A stretch of DNA of 18,706 nt from Pigoraptor vietnamica (Eukaryota > Opisthokonta > Filasterea): assembly GCA_943704525.1 (NCBI GenBank), contig CALSCQ010003067.1, positions 1 to 18,706 on the forward strand, written 5' to 3'. Every line of letters begins with the position of its first letter. Position 1 is the first letter of the stretch. The position numbers were made by a program, and so were the translations under genes. The notes under the pieces are model-generated. The model saw only the letters and a program-made list of their open reading frames with translations. It ran no database searches and was not told where the DNA came from. Positions 1 to 8,238 of this stretch are shown here, one piece after another.

Positions 1-160
1 CCCCCCGCCGCGACGTACACACGCGCACACACAATACACATTTACGGGCGTGCACACGCAAACCCACACCACGTTTGCAGGCGTGCACACATACGTGCGC
101 GTATGCACGGCACACACAAGTGCGATACATCATTCTGAAGCGATGTGTGCTCTTGCCCAG
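1..160 (+). other. 3' part of an intron of the SKI2 gene
   Basis: A CA-rich stretch with no family-like reading frame. It ends in TCTTGCCCAG at 151-160, a good 3' splice site, directly before the first recognisable SKI2 exon. The start of this intron and all upstream exons lie outside the window. Confidence 0.8.
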
Positions 161-1325
161 GTTGAGGACATGCTGCGGCGCAGTTTCTTTGAGTCGGCCA
201 CGCAGCGCGACGTCCCCCTTCACCGACAACTCATACGCGATGGCGAGGCGCGCCTGCAAGACCTTGCGTCGGTGGCGGGCGATTGCCAGTACTGTCACGT
301 AGACCTGGAGGCGTACTGCGAGAGCGCGCGCGAGTTTGAGCAACTGAACAGCGCGCTGTCCCAGGTACGCACGATTTTTTTTTTTTTCTTCTTGGTTTTT
401 TTTTCCTGCAGCGGATGAGATGTGCTGCGTGTGCAATGTGGGAGACGTTTGTGAGGCTCGCACGGGCCTCGGCGTGGCGCCGTCCTTTCTCTCTGCGCCA
501 TTCTTCTTCAAATCTTTGGCTAACGTCGCGCGCGACTGTGTCGCAGGAGTTTGCCTCGTCAGTGCTTGCCAGCAAGGCGTTTGGCGTTGGCCGCGTGGTT
601 GTCATCAATTCGACGGTGAGTTGCACGCACAAGCACACGCCTGTTTCTGTACACGCGCATGCGAATATATTCCCACGTGCGCGCACTCTCCACAACCCTT
701 TCCTTATTATGCTTTTCTACCGTAGGGCTTCCGTAACGTCCCCGCCGTCGTGCTGCGACCCCCGTCGAGCGCAGGTGGTACGGCAGCCGCGCAGCGTACG
801 GCGCGTCCGATGCTTGTGATGGTGCTGTGCGACCGAAGCGACATGCCGCCAACCCCCGCGAAAGGTTTGTAATATGTGCGTGCTTGAATCGAGCGCGCGC
901 GTGTGTGGGTGTGTGGATATATATGGGCGTGTATATGTATCGAGCGTACGTCGCCCTTACAGTATTATTTATTTCCATGCGTCTGTTTCAAATTCCCACA
1001 CTCGCGCACTCGACGCCAACGCAGGCCCCGTGCCCACCGTCCCTTCGAAGAAAGACCCGCCACTCGACCCCCTTCCCCCGACGACCATTTGGCGGCCGCG
1101 TGGACCCCTCGGTTACGCCGTCGTCGCAGTCGATCCCGCTGAGGTGCTCATCACGACAAAGACGCGCCTCAAGGTAAGCGTGGCCACGTGCTGGCCGACG
1201 TGAGGAACAGAGAAATATAGACAGGCACCCATTCGGAGCTTGTTATTGTATGTCTTGTACGCATCGGGACGCCGTTGTTCCCGACACAACGCATGTGCTT
1301 AACGGAGAGGCTGCCAATCATCTCG

Positions 1326-1398
<73 letters not shown>

Positions 1399-3310
1399 CA
1401 CACACAGGCGGATGCTATCGATGCGGAGCGCCCGGATGCCGCCGCTTTGGAAGTTCTGGCTCAGCAACTCCTTCGCACCATCGAGTCTGGGCCGGCCCAG
1501 GGTATGTCACTGCACAGCACTCTGTGTTTGCACGTGTGCTTGCGTGCGTGCGTGTGAATGTGTGTGTGTGTGCGCGCGCGTGTGTGTGTCTATGTGTTCT
1601 CCCCCCCTTTGCTGAAACAACGCTGGACGCAGCGCTAGAGCCCCTCAATCCCGTGCGCGACCTCAACGTTCGCGAGATCTCCGTCGTCGAGCGATTCCAA
1701 ATGCGAGAGTCGCTGCAAGAACACCTCGTATCGCACGAGTGTGCCCGCTGCCCCGAGCTCCCACAGCACGTGAGTGATCGCTCTTGCCTGTGTGTGTGTA
1801 CGGCAATGCACGTCCGCATGTTTCTGGTTCGCCCATTGTTTGCAACTGGAGACAGCAAGGCGTGGCCGTGCCACTACTCTTCTTTCTTCTCAACTGTTCA
1901 TGATATGAGCCATGCTGACGTGATATGGGCCACACTGACATCGCCCATTTCTCAGTATGCGCGAATGGCCGCCCGCCAGCGCCTTTCCGAGGAAGTCCGG
2001 CGCCTGCGCGCGGCTCTCTCCGACCAGAGCCTTCAAATGCTTCCCGAGTTCCGACAGCGCACGTCCGTGCTCGAGCGGCTCAAGTACGTCGACCGGCACA
2101 CAGGCGCCATACAGCTCAAGGGCCAGGTCGCGTGCGAGGTGTGTGTTGCTTCAGCGCTTGGCGGCGTCGTTTCTGTCTTTATGTTCGTTGTTATTGGCAT
2201 GATCGTTGTATCTGGACTCGGAAGTCGCATCCGTACACCCTATTCTCCCGCCACCTCAGCTGGCGACGTGCGACGATGCCAAGGCGCTGATTGCGACCGA
2301 GTTGATATTCCACGGCGCATTGACGCACCTCGAGCCGCAAGAGGTCGTCGCTGTGCTCTCGGCGCTCATCTTTCAGGAGAAGTCGGACTCGGAACCCGCG
2401 CTCACCGAACGCCTCGCCGCGGTGGGTCGCTGTGCCGGTCACGTGAGGGCGGCGTCCTTCGTGCTCCATATCCCCTTGCATGTTCCACTTCGGCTTCGAG
2501 CGCATTCGCAGCCCGTTTTCTGCCTAATCTGCGTCGTTCACTTCCCATTGTTTCCGACCAGAGGTCGATGAATATCTGTCTGACTTCAGCTGACCGGACA
2601 TGCATCTCTTCCATCCCGTCCTTGTCTGCAGGCACGCGACAACATGGTCGCGATCGCAGCGGACATTGCGTCCACGCAGGTCTCGTGCGGCCTGAGCACT
2701 CCGCCGGACGACTTTGTGCGCACGCAGTTCAAGTTTGGGCTGATGGAAGTGTGCTACGAGTGGGCGCGCGGCATGGTGAGCACCGCTGGTGTTGTGCTGA
2801 AACGCCGCTCAATGCGAGCGTCGAGTGCGCCACTTTACGGACTTTGTCCCGCTCGTGTGGCACGCGGGGAAACACCCTTAGCGTACACACACGCCAGTGC
2901 CATTCGTGTTAAAACGAACCCGTTTTCTCGCGCAGCCCTTCTGCCAAATCACTGAGCTGACCGACGTGCAAGAAGGCGAGCGCATGCAGCTTTTACGTTG
3001 CTATTCTGCACGATATGGAGTGTCCATCCTGTTGCCTCCACAAACGTCCCCAATTTTTTTAAATTGGCTCCACTTTGCGGGGTGTGCGTTTTCTTGTCTC
3101 CACATTCCGCCCTTCCCTACTAAGTCGGCACTTCCCGCTGTTCGCACAGGGTCCATCGTGCGCTGCATCACGCGGCTGAGTGAGACGTGTCGCGACGTGC
3201 GCAACGCCGCGCGTGTCATTGGCGATCCGACGCTTTACGACAAAATGGAGGCCGCGCAAACGCTCATTCGCCGTGACATTGTGTTTGCCGCGAGCCTCTA
3301 CACGACATAA
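161..3310 (+). CDS. SKI2: SKI2-like DExH RNA helicase, C-terminal part (5' partial)
   Basis: This is the C-terminal 493 residues of a SKI2 (SKIV2L) helicase, which with SKI3 and SKI8 feeds mRNA to the cytoplasmic exosome. Exons: 161-364, 547-615, 726-864, 1025-1173, 1408-1501, 1633-1769, 1956-2138, 2260-2421, 2632-2775, 2936-2975, 3150-3310 (stop TAA 3308-3310). It opens with VEDMLRRSF, the family's VEDMMKRSF element after the RecA domains. Arch-type sequence follows (GRVVVINST, PMLVMVLCD), then LSDQSLQMLPEF and the DSHCT helical domain (YEWARGM, ELTDVQEGS, VRNAARVIGDP). It ends RRDIVFAASLYTT; the SLYT ending fits SKI2 better than MTR4, which ends SLYL. The helicase motifs are off the left edge. 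Exon 10 is only 40 nt, and the following intron (2976-3149) appears to start with GC. The gene converges on the CCR4 gene. SKI2 rather than MTR4 is inferred from the C-terminus and arch. Confidence 0.95.
1327..1406 (+). repeat. (CA)n microsatellite abutting a 3' splice site
   Basis: An almost pure CA run of about 80 bp, with one AAAC interruption near 1381-1385, fills the end of SKI2 intron 4 (1174-1407). The last CA of the run supplies the acceptor CAG itself, so no polypyrimidine tract separates the repeat from exon 5. Confidence 0.95.
1901..1940 (+). repeat. 20-bp tandem duplication in SKI2 intron 6
   Basis: Copies 1901-1920 (TGATATGAGCCATGCTGACG) and 1921-1940 (TGATATGGGCCACACTGACA) lie head to tail, 15 bp before the acceptor at 1955. 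Each copy contains CTGAC (1915-1919 and 1935-1939), a likely branch-site motif. Confidence 0.85.
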
Positions 3311-3451
3311 AAGGGAATGTGTTGCCTCACGCTTGTTTCCGTGGTAGCAAGTTACCCGGCGCCCCTGCCTCTACATGACATTAAAAGTGTGGCCCAACTG
3401 ACCCGAACTGTTGCGGCGTCTGCGTGGGAGCAAGTTACCCGCGCCTTTACC
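3295..3451 (+). repeat. Degenerate tandem repeat derived from the end of the SKI2 gene
   Basis: CCTCTACACGACATAAAAG at the SKI2 stop codon (from 3295) recurs as CCTCTACATGACATTAAAAG (from 3368), with a weak third start at 3444. AGCAAGTTACCC occurs at 3346 and again at 3429. Period is about 73-83 bp. The first copy spans the real stop codon; the second reads as diverged copy in the 3' UTR or spacer. Confidence 0.7.
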
Positions 3452-4107
3452 GGCACCGCATAAACGAAGAGGCCACTATAACATCACGCAGCGCGAATTT
3501 TGAAATTGGTATTCAATTCAATAATGTGAAAGTGCTGACGTTGCCCCTGTGCCTGTATCACAGGCCGGATTCAGTAACGCGCATTCAGTCTGTGATTGTT
3601 TGCCATTGCCGGACAGTCGACGACAGTCGCGGAAACTCTGTCAAAGGAGATGCAGCAAACAAAAAAAGAACTAAAACGAAAGAGAAAAAAGAAAAAAAAA
3701 AAGCGAACAAGCGCTCAAAATTAATGGCGCCCTCGCCGCAAACAGATTGAAGGCGCCACGTCTGCAAGAAAACTGAACGCTGTGGTACTGGCGGTCCTCT
3801 GTCGAATGCTGGGACCCCGTGGACATTTGCCACCTCGCGCACTCTCTACACGCAAATCATAGCGCCCAAGCCGCACGCATCCCGAGTACCCCAGTATGTA
3901 CCACAGGCGGAGGTACAAATCTATTCCCCAAAAAGGAACACTGTCTGCACGGTCTCTCACACAATGTTATTATATTAGTGGGACTATCGCATGCAAAAGC
4001 ACCCCCACCCGAACACCGGGCTCGGGGAGAGGGCCTCACGAGCGTCCCGCATAATAGTTTCACACCAGGTGACTATAAGAACAAGCCGCATGAGCACGGC
4101 TCCGTCG
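3311..4107. other. Spacer between convergent SKI2 and CCR4 genes
   Basis: No family-like coding sequence on either strand. It holds the 3' ends of both flanking genes, the tandem repeat at its left end, an AT-richer patch at about 3470-3530 and an A-rich tract at 3656-3706. I saw no perfect AATAAA for either gene. Confidence 0.7.
3656..3706. repeat. A-rich low-complexity tract
   Basis: Runs of A broken by single G, C or T bases. It lies in the shared 3' spacer, about 350 bp past the SKI2 stop and about 400 bp past the CCR4 stop on the other strand. It may be a fossil poly(A) or simple low-complexity sequence. Confidence 0.7.
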
Positions 4108-4757
4108 CTAGCGCCTGTGGCCGTTCACGCCTTCGGGTTGCGACGGCACACGCGACGACACCAGCCGCATCTCGGCGACGAGCGGAATGTGATCTGAGGG
4201 GAAGTGGGCGTTTGGACAGCCGAGAAACTTGCTCAGGTAGTCCTCGCTGACGGGACCCAGGACGCCCGACGGCACCATGCGATCCTGAGGACAAGGGTCG
4301 CGACAAGGTAAGACTCGTGTCCACGACGACACACGTGCGCGATAGGACATGCCGATGGAGTGAGAAGCGAATTTATGCGTTACTTGAGAAAGTGGGGGTA
4401 CAAGACATGGGCCGGCGCGCAACGGCATTCCTTTCTCAAGTGCGACAATGGAAAAACAAAAAAAAAAAGAAAACAAAGAAACTAACCAAACAGAGAGACC
4501 CACCGCAGTGTACCAAATGTAATCGATGACGCCGGTGAATTCGTAGGTGAAGTCGGTGAAGGGGAGCTCTCCAATGTGGCTGTACGCACTCCGCATGTTG
4601 TACGGGTGCCGGAAGCCGTTCGACATGAAGTTGCCGTACGAGTGCTGCGAGTGGTCCGACATGGGCGTCAGAACCCTTGGACCCCCCTCCGCCCTTCGCC
4701 AAACAACACACACACAGACACACACAGACAGACTCACACACACACACACACACGACG

Positions 4758-4790
<33 letters not shown>

Positions 4791-4792
4791 GA

Positions 4793-4868
<76 letters not shown>

Positions 4869-7663
4869 AACGCATACACAGGCCAAGCAACAGGGGACCG
4901 TCGGCCCACCTGCTCAAAGTCCGAGTGGTCGTTGGCGAGGCGGCCGTTTGCCATGAACTCGTACACGCCGCTGTCCGGCAGCGAGTTGAAGTCGCCGCAC
5001 ACGAGGATCGGAATGCGGAGCTTGCGGGACGCCGCAATGGTCTTGCGAATCTCCTCCATCAGCATCGCGCACTGGACCATCTGCGCGGCACGTGACCAGA
5101 GTGGTTAGCGACATATGGCATGTAGGTGTGTGCGGGAACAGTAGTGAGCAACAGCGATTCCCCGATCTCCACACCGCCCGCAGATACCATACCACGCCAC
5201 TCCAACAAAGCGCGCGTGTGCACGTTAATGATTAGTGACATGCGCGCCCACACACCTTGACGTCCTTGAACGAGGGGTCCCAGTGGATGTGTGCGTTTGC
5301 GACGAAGAGCGGCGTCTGCGTGACGCGGCACTCGAGCAACGCGGCCACGGCAATGTTGTCTTTGGTCATGACGCGGTTGAGCATGTTCTCCTTCGAGTCG
5401 GCGTCGAGCGCATTCGCCGTCGCCAGTTGGTTAAACTCCATGAGGTAATCGCGCACGAGCGCAAATCTGTGCGACGGCGTGGCGGGTGAGTGAGCAGTGC
5501 GTGCGTGTTTGTTCGGGAGGGAAGCACATGCACAAACAAGACACCGTTCTGACGTACAACCCGAGCGAACCACAGATTTCAAGCGCAACCAGGCACGCCG
5601 CAGCACACGCCGACTGATGTCGGATCAGCTTGAATCATAGACGTGTGTCCATCGACTCCACTACACGCCGACTGACACCACTGCGGGCAGTCGCAATGCG
5701 CCCACCTTGAGTTGCGGAAGAAGATGGCGCACCCGTCGACAAAGCGGCGCTTTTCATCGGACATTGTGCGAGCGCGGCTCTTTGGGTGGAACACGCCGCC
5801 GTAGCCGTGGCGCTGCAGCTCGGGGTGGAAAAACTCAACAAACTGCTCCGTCTCGACCTCCTGGAACGGGAATCGGAGGGTCGTGTTGACAAACATCGTC
5901 GACACGTACATCAGAATATTGACACCATCGAGCAAGTACGGACAGCTTCAGGGCTTGGTGTGGAGTAAAGAACAAGGTACAATAACGTGGCACAAAGCAT
6001 GAATGTCGACGATTACGGGATGACACAGAGAATGAACACGCCCACGCCAGAACGCCAATTGCCTCGATTCACAGTCCTCAATGACGGTGATAACACGTCG
6101 CTGCAGACGAAGGCCGCTGTTCTGCCCACCTGCAGACACACTATGTCGGCGTTGTGTGTGAGGATTTCCTGGAGAATGCGCTGTTTCCGATAGCCCCACT
6201 CGAGCGCCCACGTGGGGCAGTAACCGTAGAGCTGCCGCGTGGCATACTTGTCGCAGAGGACGTTGTAACACATGACGCTGAAGCCCTCTGCGCACAGCAG
6301 CGCACGCAAGCAGCGTCCGAATCAGCACACAGCGCACGCAAGCAGCGTCCAAATCAGCACACACCGTACCCCCCACGTATTGAACAGCCGCAATAACAGA
6401 ACAACAGCCCGTGCCAGAACCGCAAAGTGCATCCCAGGCCACAGGTGAGCCGACACAATATCCCACGCCATCCACACGCCCAGCAACGCACGCAGCATGT
6501 GCACATGCTCAAGTCAAGACACACGAGCGCAAATGGGAAGGCGCACACTCGGCACGCACCGGCGGCAGGTGCGAGGGACACATCGTCCGGCAGGGGAAGT
6601 TGCACCCAGGGCCTTTCCGGCGGTGCGGGCCGTACTGTAAACAACGACAAGATATGTCAGCCGTGCGATTGTAAGTGACAGGACGGACCACCGGGCCCTA
6701 AGCAGAGATTTCGCACATAGGGAGTGTATGGGAGCGCGAAGGAGAGTGTGTGCCTGAGGTGTGTGCGTGTGCTGCGCACCGGGGCCGTTGTCGAGAAGGA
6801 ACGTGACAAGCGCCGACGCGCCCTCTTGCGCAAGTGACAGGAAGGGCTCCACGAGCGGATTCCCGGCGAGGCCGAGCACTTGCAGCATGAAGAGACGGCC
6901 GAGTTCAAAGGGAAGCGTCGAAAGCAGGTTGTTGTACAACAACAGCTCCCGCAACCGCACGAGATCGCCAATGTCCGACGGCAGCGACTGCAACCTGCGT
7001 GCGATGGGAGGGAAGTTAGGCCACGCTGAGTTGATGGTGCACACGACTGCAAACACAATGGCCACATAAGCCCACTCTCAACGCTCGCGTCCCCAAAATA
7101 ATGAGCGCGCGCACACACGTGGACTCCCACGGCAACGCACCGGTTATTCGAGAGGTCCAGCACCGTCAGTGCCGCCATGCGCGCCATGCCCGTGGGTATC
7201 CGCGTGAGGCCGTTGCCGGACAGATAGAGGACGGTGATGTGCGAAAAGCGGAACAGCGAAGGGCTAATCACGCGCAGCGACATGCCCGCCATATCAATGC
7301 CGACAAGCTCCGTCGGCTTGTTTGGGTTGATTTCGACACCAGGCCCGGCACTCCCCTCGCTGTGCACGGCCTTGGGCGGCACCTGCAGAATCGCGTTGCG
7401 ATTATTTTCAATCGGAGCGGGCGATCGTAAGCTCTGGGACGAACAACGACGACGGAAGGGGGGCAGTGCGCGCGAATGTACCATCCGCACAACGGGCATT
7501 CAAGTTTCCCTCTCACGTGCACATCGACGGGCGACCGAGTGTGTTTCAAACCCACCGGTCCATAGGCATGCATAGGGAGCATGCCACCCGACGGTTGCGA
7601 TTGGAGCGCGAACTTTCCGTACGCAGGACCATACGAGGACAGCGCGCCCCGTAGGTCCGCCAT
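4108..7663 (-). CDS. CNOT6: CCR4/CNOT6-type poly(A)-specific 3'-exoribonuclease (LRR + EEP domains)
   Basis: Catalytic deadenylase of the CCR4-NOT complex, which shortens mRNA poly(A) tails. Exons in gene order: 7663-7556, 7433-7141, 6994-6780, 6634-6560, 6287-6130, 5860-5706, 5466-5256, 5080-4910, 4644-4504, 4284-4108 (stop TAG). The product is 567 aa; human CNOT6 is 557. Residues ~80-205 form LRRs (YLSGNGLTRIP, LDLSNNRLQSLP, LLLYNNLLSTLP) that in this family bind CAF1. The EEP nuclease domain starts at FSVMCYNVLCDKYATRQLYG. Metal and catalytic residues are visible: E284 in LQEVETEQ, H394 in ANAHIHWDP, D435/N437 in CGDFNS, and D540/H541 in PSDH. KSRARTMS and VDGCAIFF are also conserved. The start is the first in-frame ATG, but an open frame continues upstream of it (7664 to about 7756) after a good acceptor, so the N-terminus may be longer. 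Exon 9 could begin at 4686 instead of 4644. Divergent from TLK. Confidence 0.95.
4706..4866. repeat. (CA)n/(TG)n microsatellite in CCR4 intron
   Basis: About 160 bp of mostly CA on the + strand, hence UG repeats in the CCR4 pre-mRNA, within the 265-bp intron 4645-4909. CACGACGTACACA occurs twice inside it, at about 4752 and 4789, suggesting internal duplication. Confidence 0.95.
5605..5675. repeat. 13-bp direct repeat in CCR4 intron
   Basis: ACACGCCGACTGA is present at 5605-5617 and again at 5663-5675, both inside the intron 5467-5705. No function can be assigned. Confidence 0.7.
6301..6364. repeat. 32-bp tandem duplication beside a CCR4 acceptor
   Basis: Units 6301-6332 and 6333-6364 are nearly identical; the G/A change at the end of CAGCGTCCGA is the clear mismatch. 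They lie just upstream, in sense orientation, of the acceptor at 6288-6290. On the sense strand each unit carries CTGAT (+ strand ATCAG at 6321-6325 and 6353-6357), a branch-site-like motif. Confidence 0.9.
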
Positions 7664-7965
7664 TAGTGGGTCGCACAGCGTGCGCAGCACAAAGAACGAT
7701 TGCACGCGTGTGCTTTTGAGCAAATTGAATGCGCCGATTGACGGGTCTCGCAACAGCTGGCAGAGATCGCAGCCACTTCAAGCTGCCCTTTGTGTGCGTC
7801 GAGTGTGTGCGCGTGACTCTCTTGTCGGAGAGAAGAGAGAGAGAGAGAGCAGCAGCGTACACACACGCTGAGGAGTACTGAGAACTGCGTGTTCGCCAGT
7901 TGTGGAGCCACAGCCCCGCATGGAACGCGGCGCTTTAAATTGAATTGACGTGCGCTTTTTGGCAA

Positions 7966-7988
7966 AAATTGAGTGAAACACTCAATTT
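7966..7988. promoter_or_regulatory. Perfect 10-bp inverted repeat (hairpin) in the shared promoter
   Basis: AAATTGAGTG (7966-7975) is followed by loop AAA and then its exact reverse complement CACTCAATTT (7979-7988). It could be a palindromic operator for a dimeric factor or form a cruciform. It does not match a binding site I can name. Confidence 0.85.
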
Positions 7989-8003
7989 GTCGACACCCTC
8001 TTT

Positions 8004-8008
8004 ATTGG
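8004..8008 (-). promoter_or_regulatory. Inverted CCAAT box
   Basis: ATTGG on the + strand reads CCAAT on the - strand. CCAAT boxes are NF-Y sites in many eukaryotes. Placement about 230 bp from the TLK ATG and 340 bp from the CCR4 ATG is reasonable, but the motif is short and could be chance. Confidence 0.4.
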
Positions 8009-8020
8009 TGCCGGACTCTC

Positions 8021-8028
8021 TCACGTGA
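8021..8028. promoter_or_regulatory. TCACGTGA palindrome (E-box type)
   Basis: A perfect 8-bp palindrome with the CACGTG core bound by bHLH-zip factors. It sits between the inverted CCAAT box and the E2F-type sites. Confidence 0.5.
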
Positions 8029-8031
8029 TTA

Positions 8032-8067
8032 TCCCGCCGAAATCTCGCTTATTTATTTGGCGGGAAA
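8032..8067. promoter_or_regulatory. Pair of E2F-type sites upstream of TLK
   Basis: TTTGGCGGGAAA at 8056-8067 contains an exact TTTSSCGC E2F consensus on the minus strand (TTTCCCGC, 8067-8060) and a close match on the plus strand. TCCCGCC at 8032-8038 is the inverted partner of GGCGGGA (8059-8065). The stronger site lies about 170 bp before the TLK ATG. TLK is an S-phase kinase in animals, so E2F/DP control is plausible but inferred. Confidence 0.6.
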
Positions 8068-8238
8068 ACGGAACGTTACACTCCGTTCACCCGAACACGC
8101 ATCGGACGTCTTCTCTCGCCAAGAGAATAATATTTGCGTCGAATTCTCTCTCTACCGAGCTCTGCACTTTTGTGCGGAAAGGCTGCCCGCGTGTTGAGTG
8201 CGCGCCGCAACAACGCCCGCATCCACACTCGCGCGAGA

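Larger units (their letters stand above)
7664..8238. promoter_or_regulatory. Bidirectional promoter region between CCR4 (-) and TLK (+)
   Basis: The two start codons face away from each other with 575 bp between them. The left part (7664 to about 7760) is the CCR4 leader or an extra coding segment behind a good acceptor, CTCTGCCAG on the minus strand. The middle holds an AG-rich microsatellite (7834-7850), an AT-rich core with a perfect hairpin, an inverted CCAAT box, TCACGTGA and E2F-type sites. No TATA box is obvious. Assignment as a shared promoter is inferred from gene orientation and motif density. Confidence 0.75.

Noticed and set aside
1275-2912. A 545-codon open frame on the + strand
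   Set aside because: It reads through a CA repeat and several introns. Only two of the true SKI2 exons (1633-1769, 1956-2138) are in this frame; the others are in different frames.
3424-3750. A 108-codon open frame in the convergent spacer
   Set aside because: The C-terminal half is Lys-rich from the A tract, and the start overlaps the tandem repeat. No family similarity.
4644-4686. Alternative acceptor at 4686 for CCR4 exon 9
   Set aside because: It is in phase and would add 14 residues, but its site ends GGAG, whereas every other acceptor I used ends YAG. The TCGCAG site at 4645-4650 fits better.
4108-5037. A 309-codon continuous frame on the - strand
   Set aside because: It includes real CCR4 exon sequence, but also a long Cys-Val run from the TG repeat and an intron; family similarity breaks at the splice sites listed for CCR4.
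6301-6364. A CRISPR-like or mobile-element terminal repeat reading of the 32-bp duplication
   Set aside because: The copies are directly adjacent with no spacer, occur twice only, and lie inside an intron of a eukaryotic gene.
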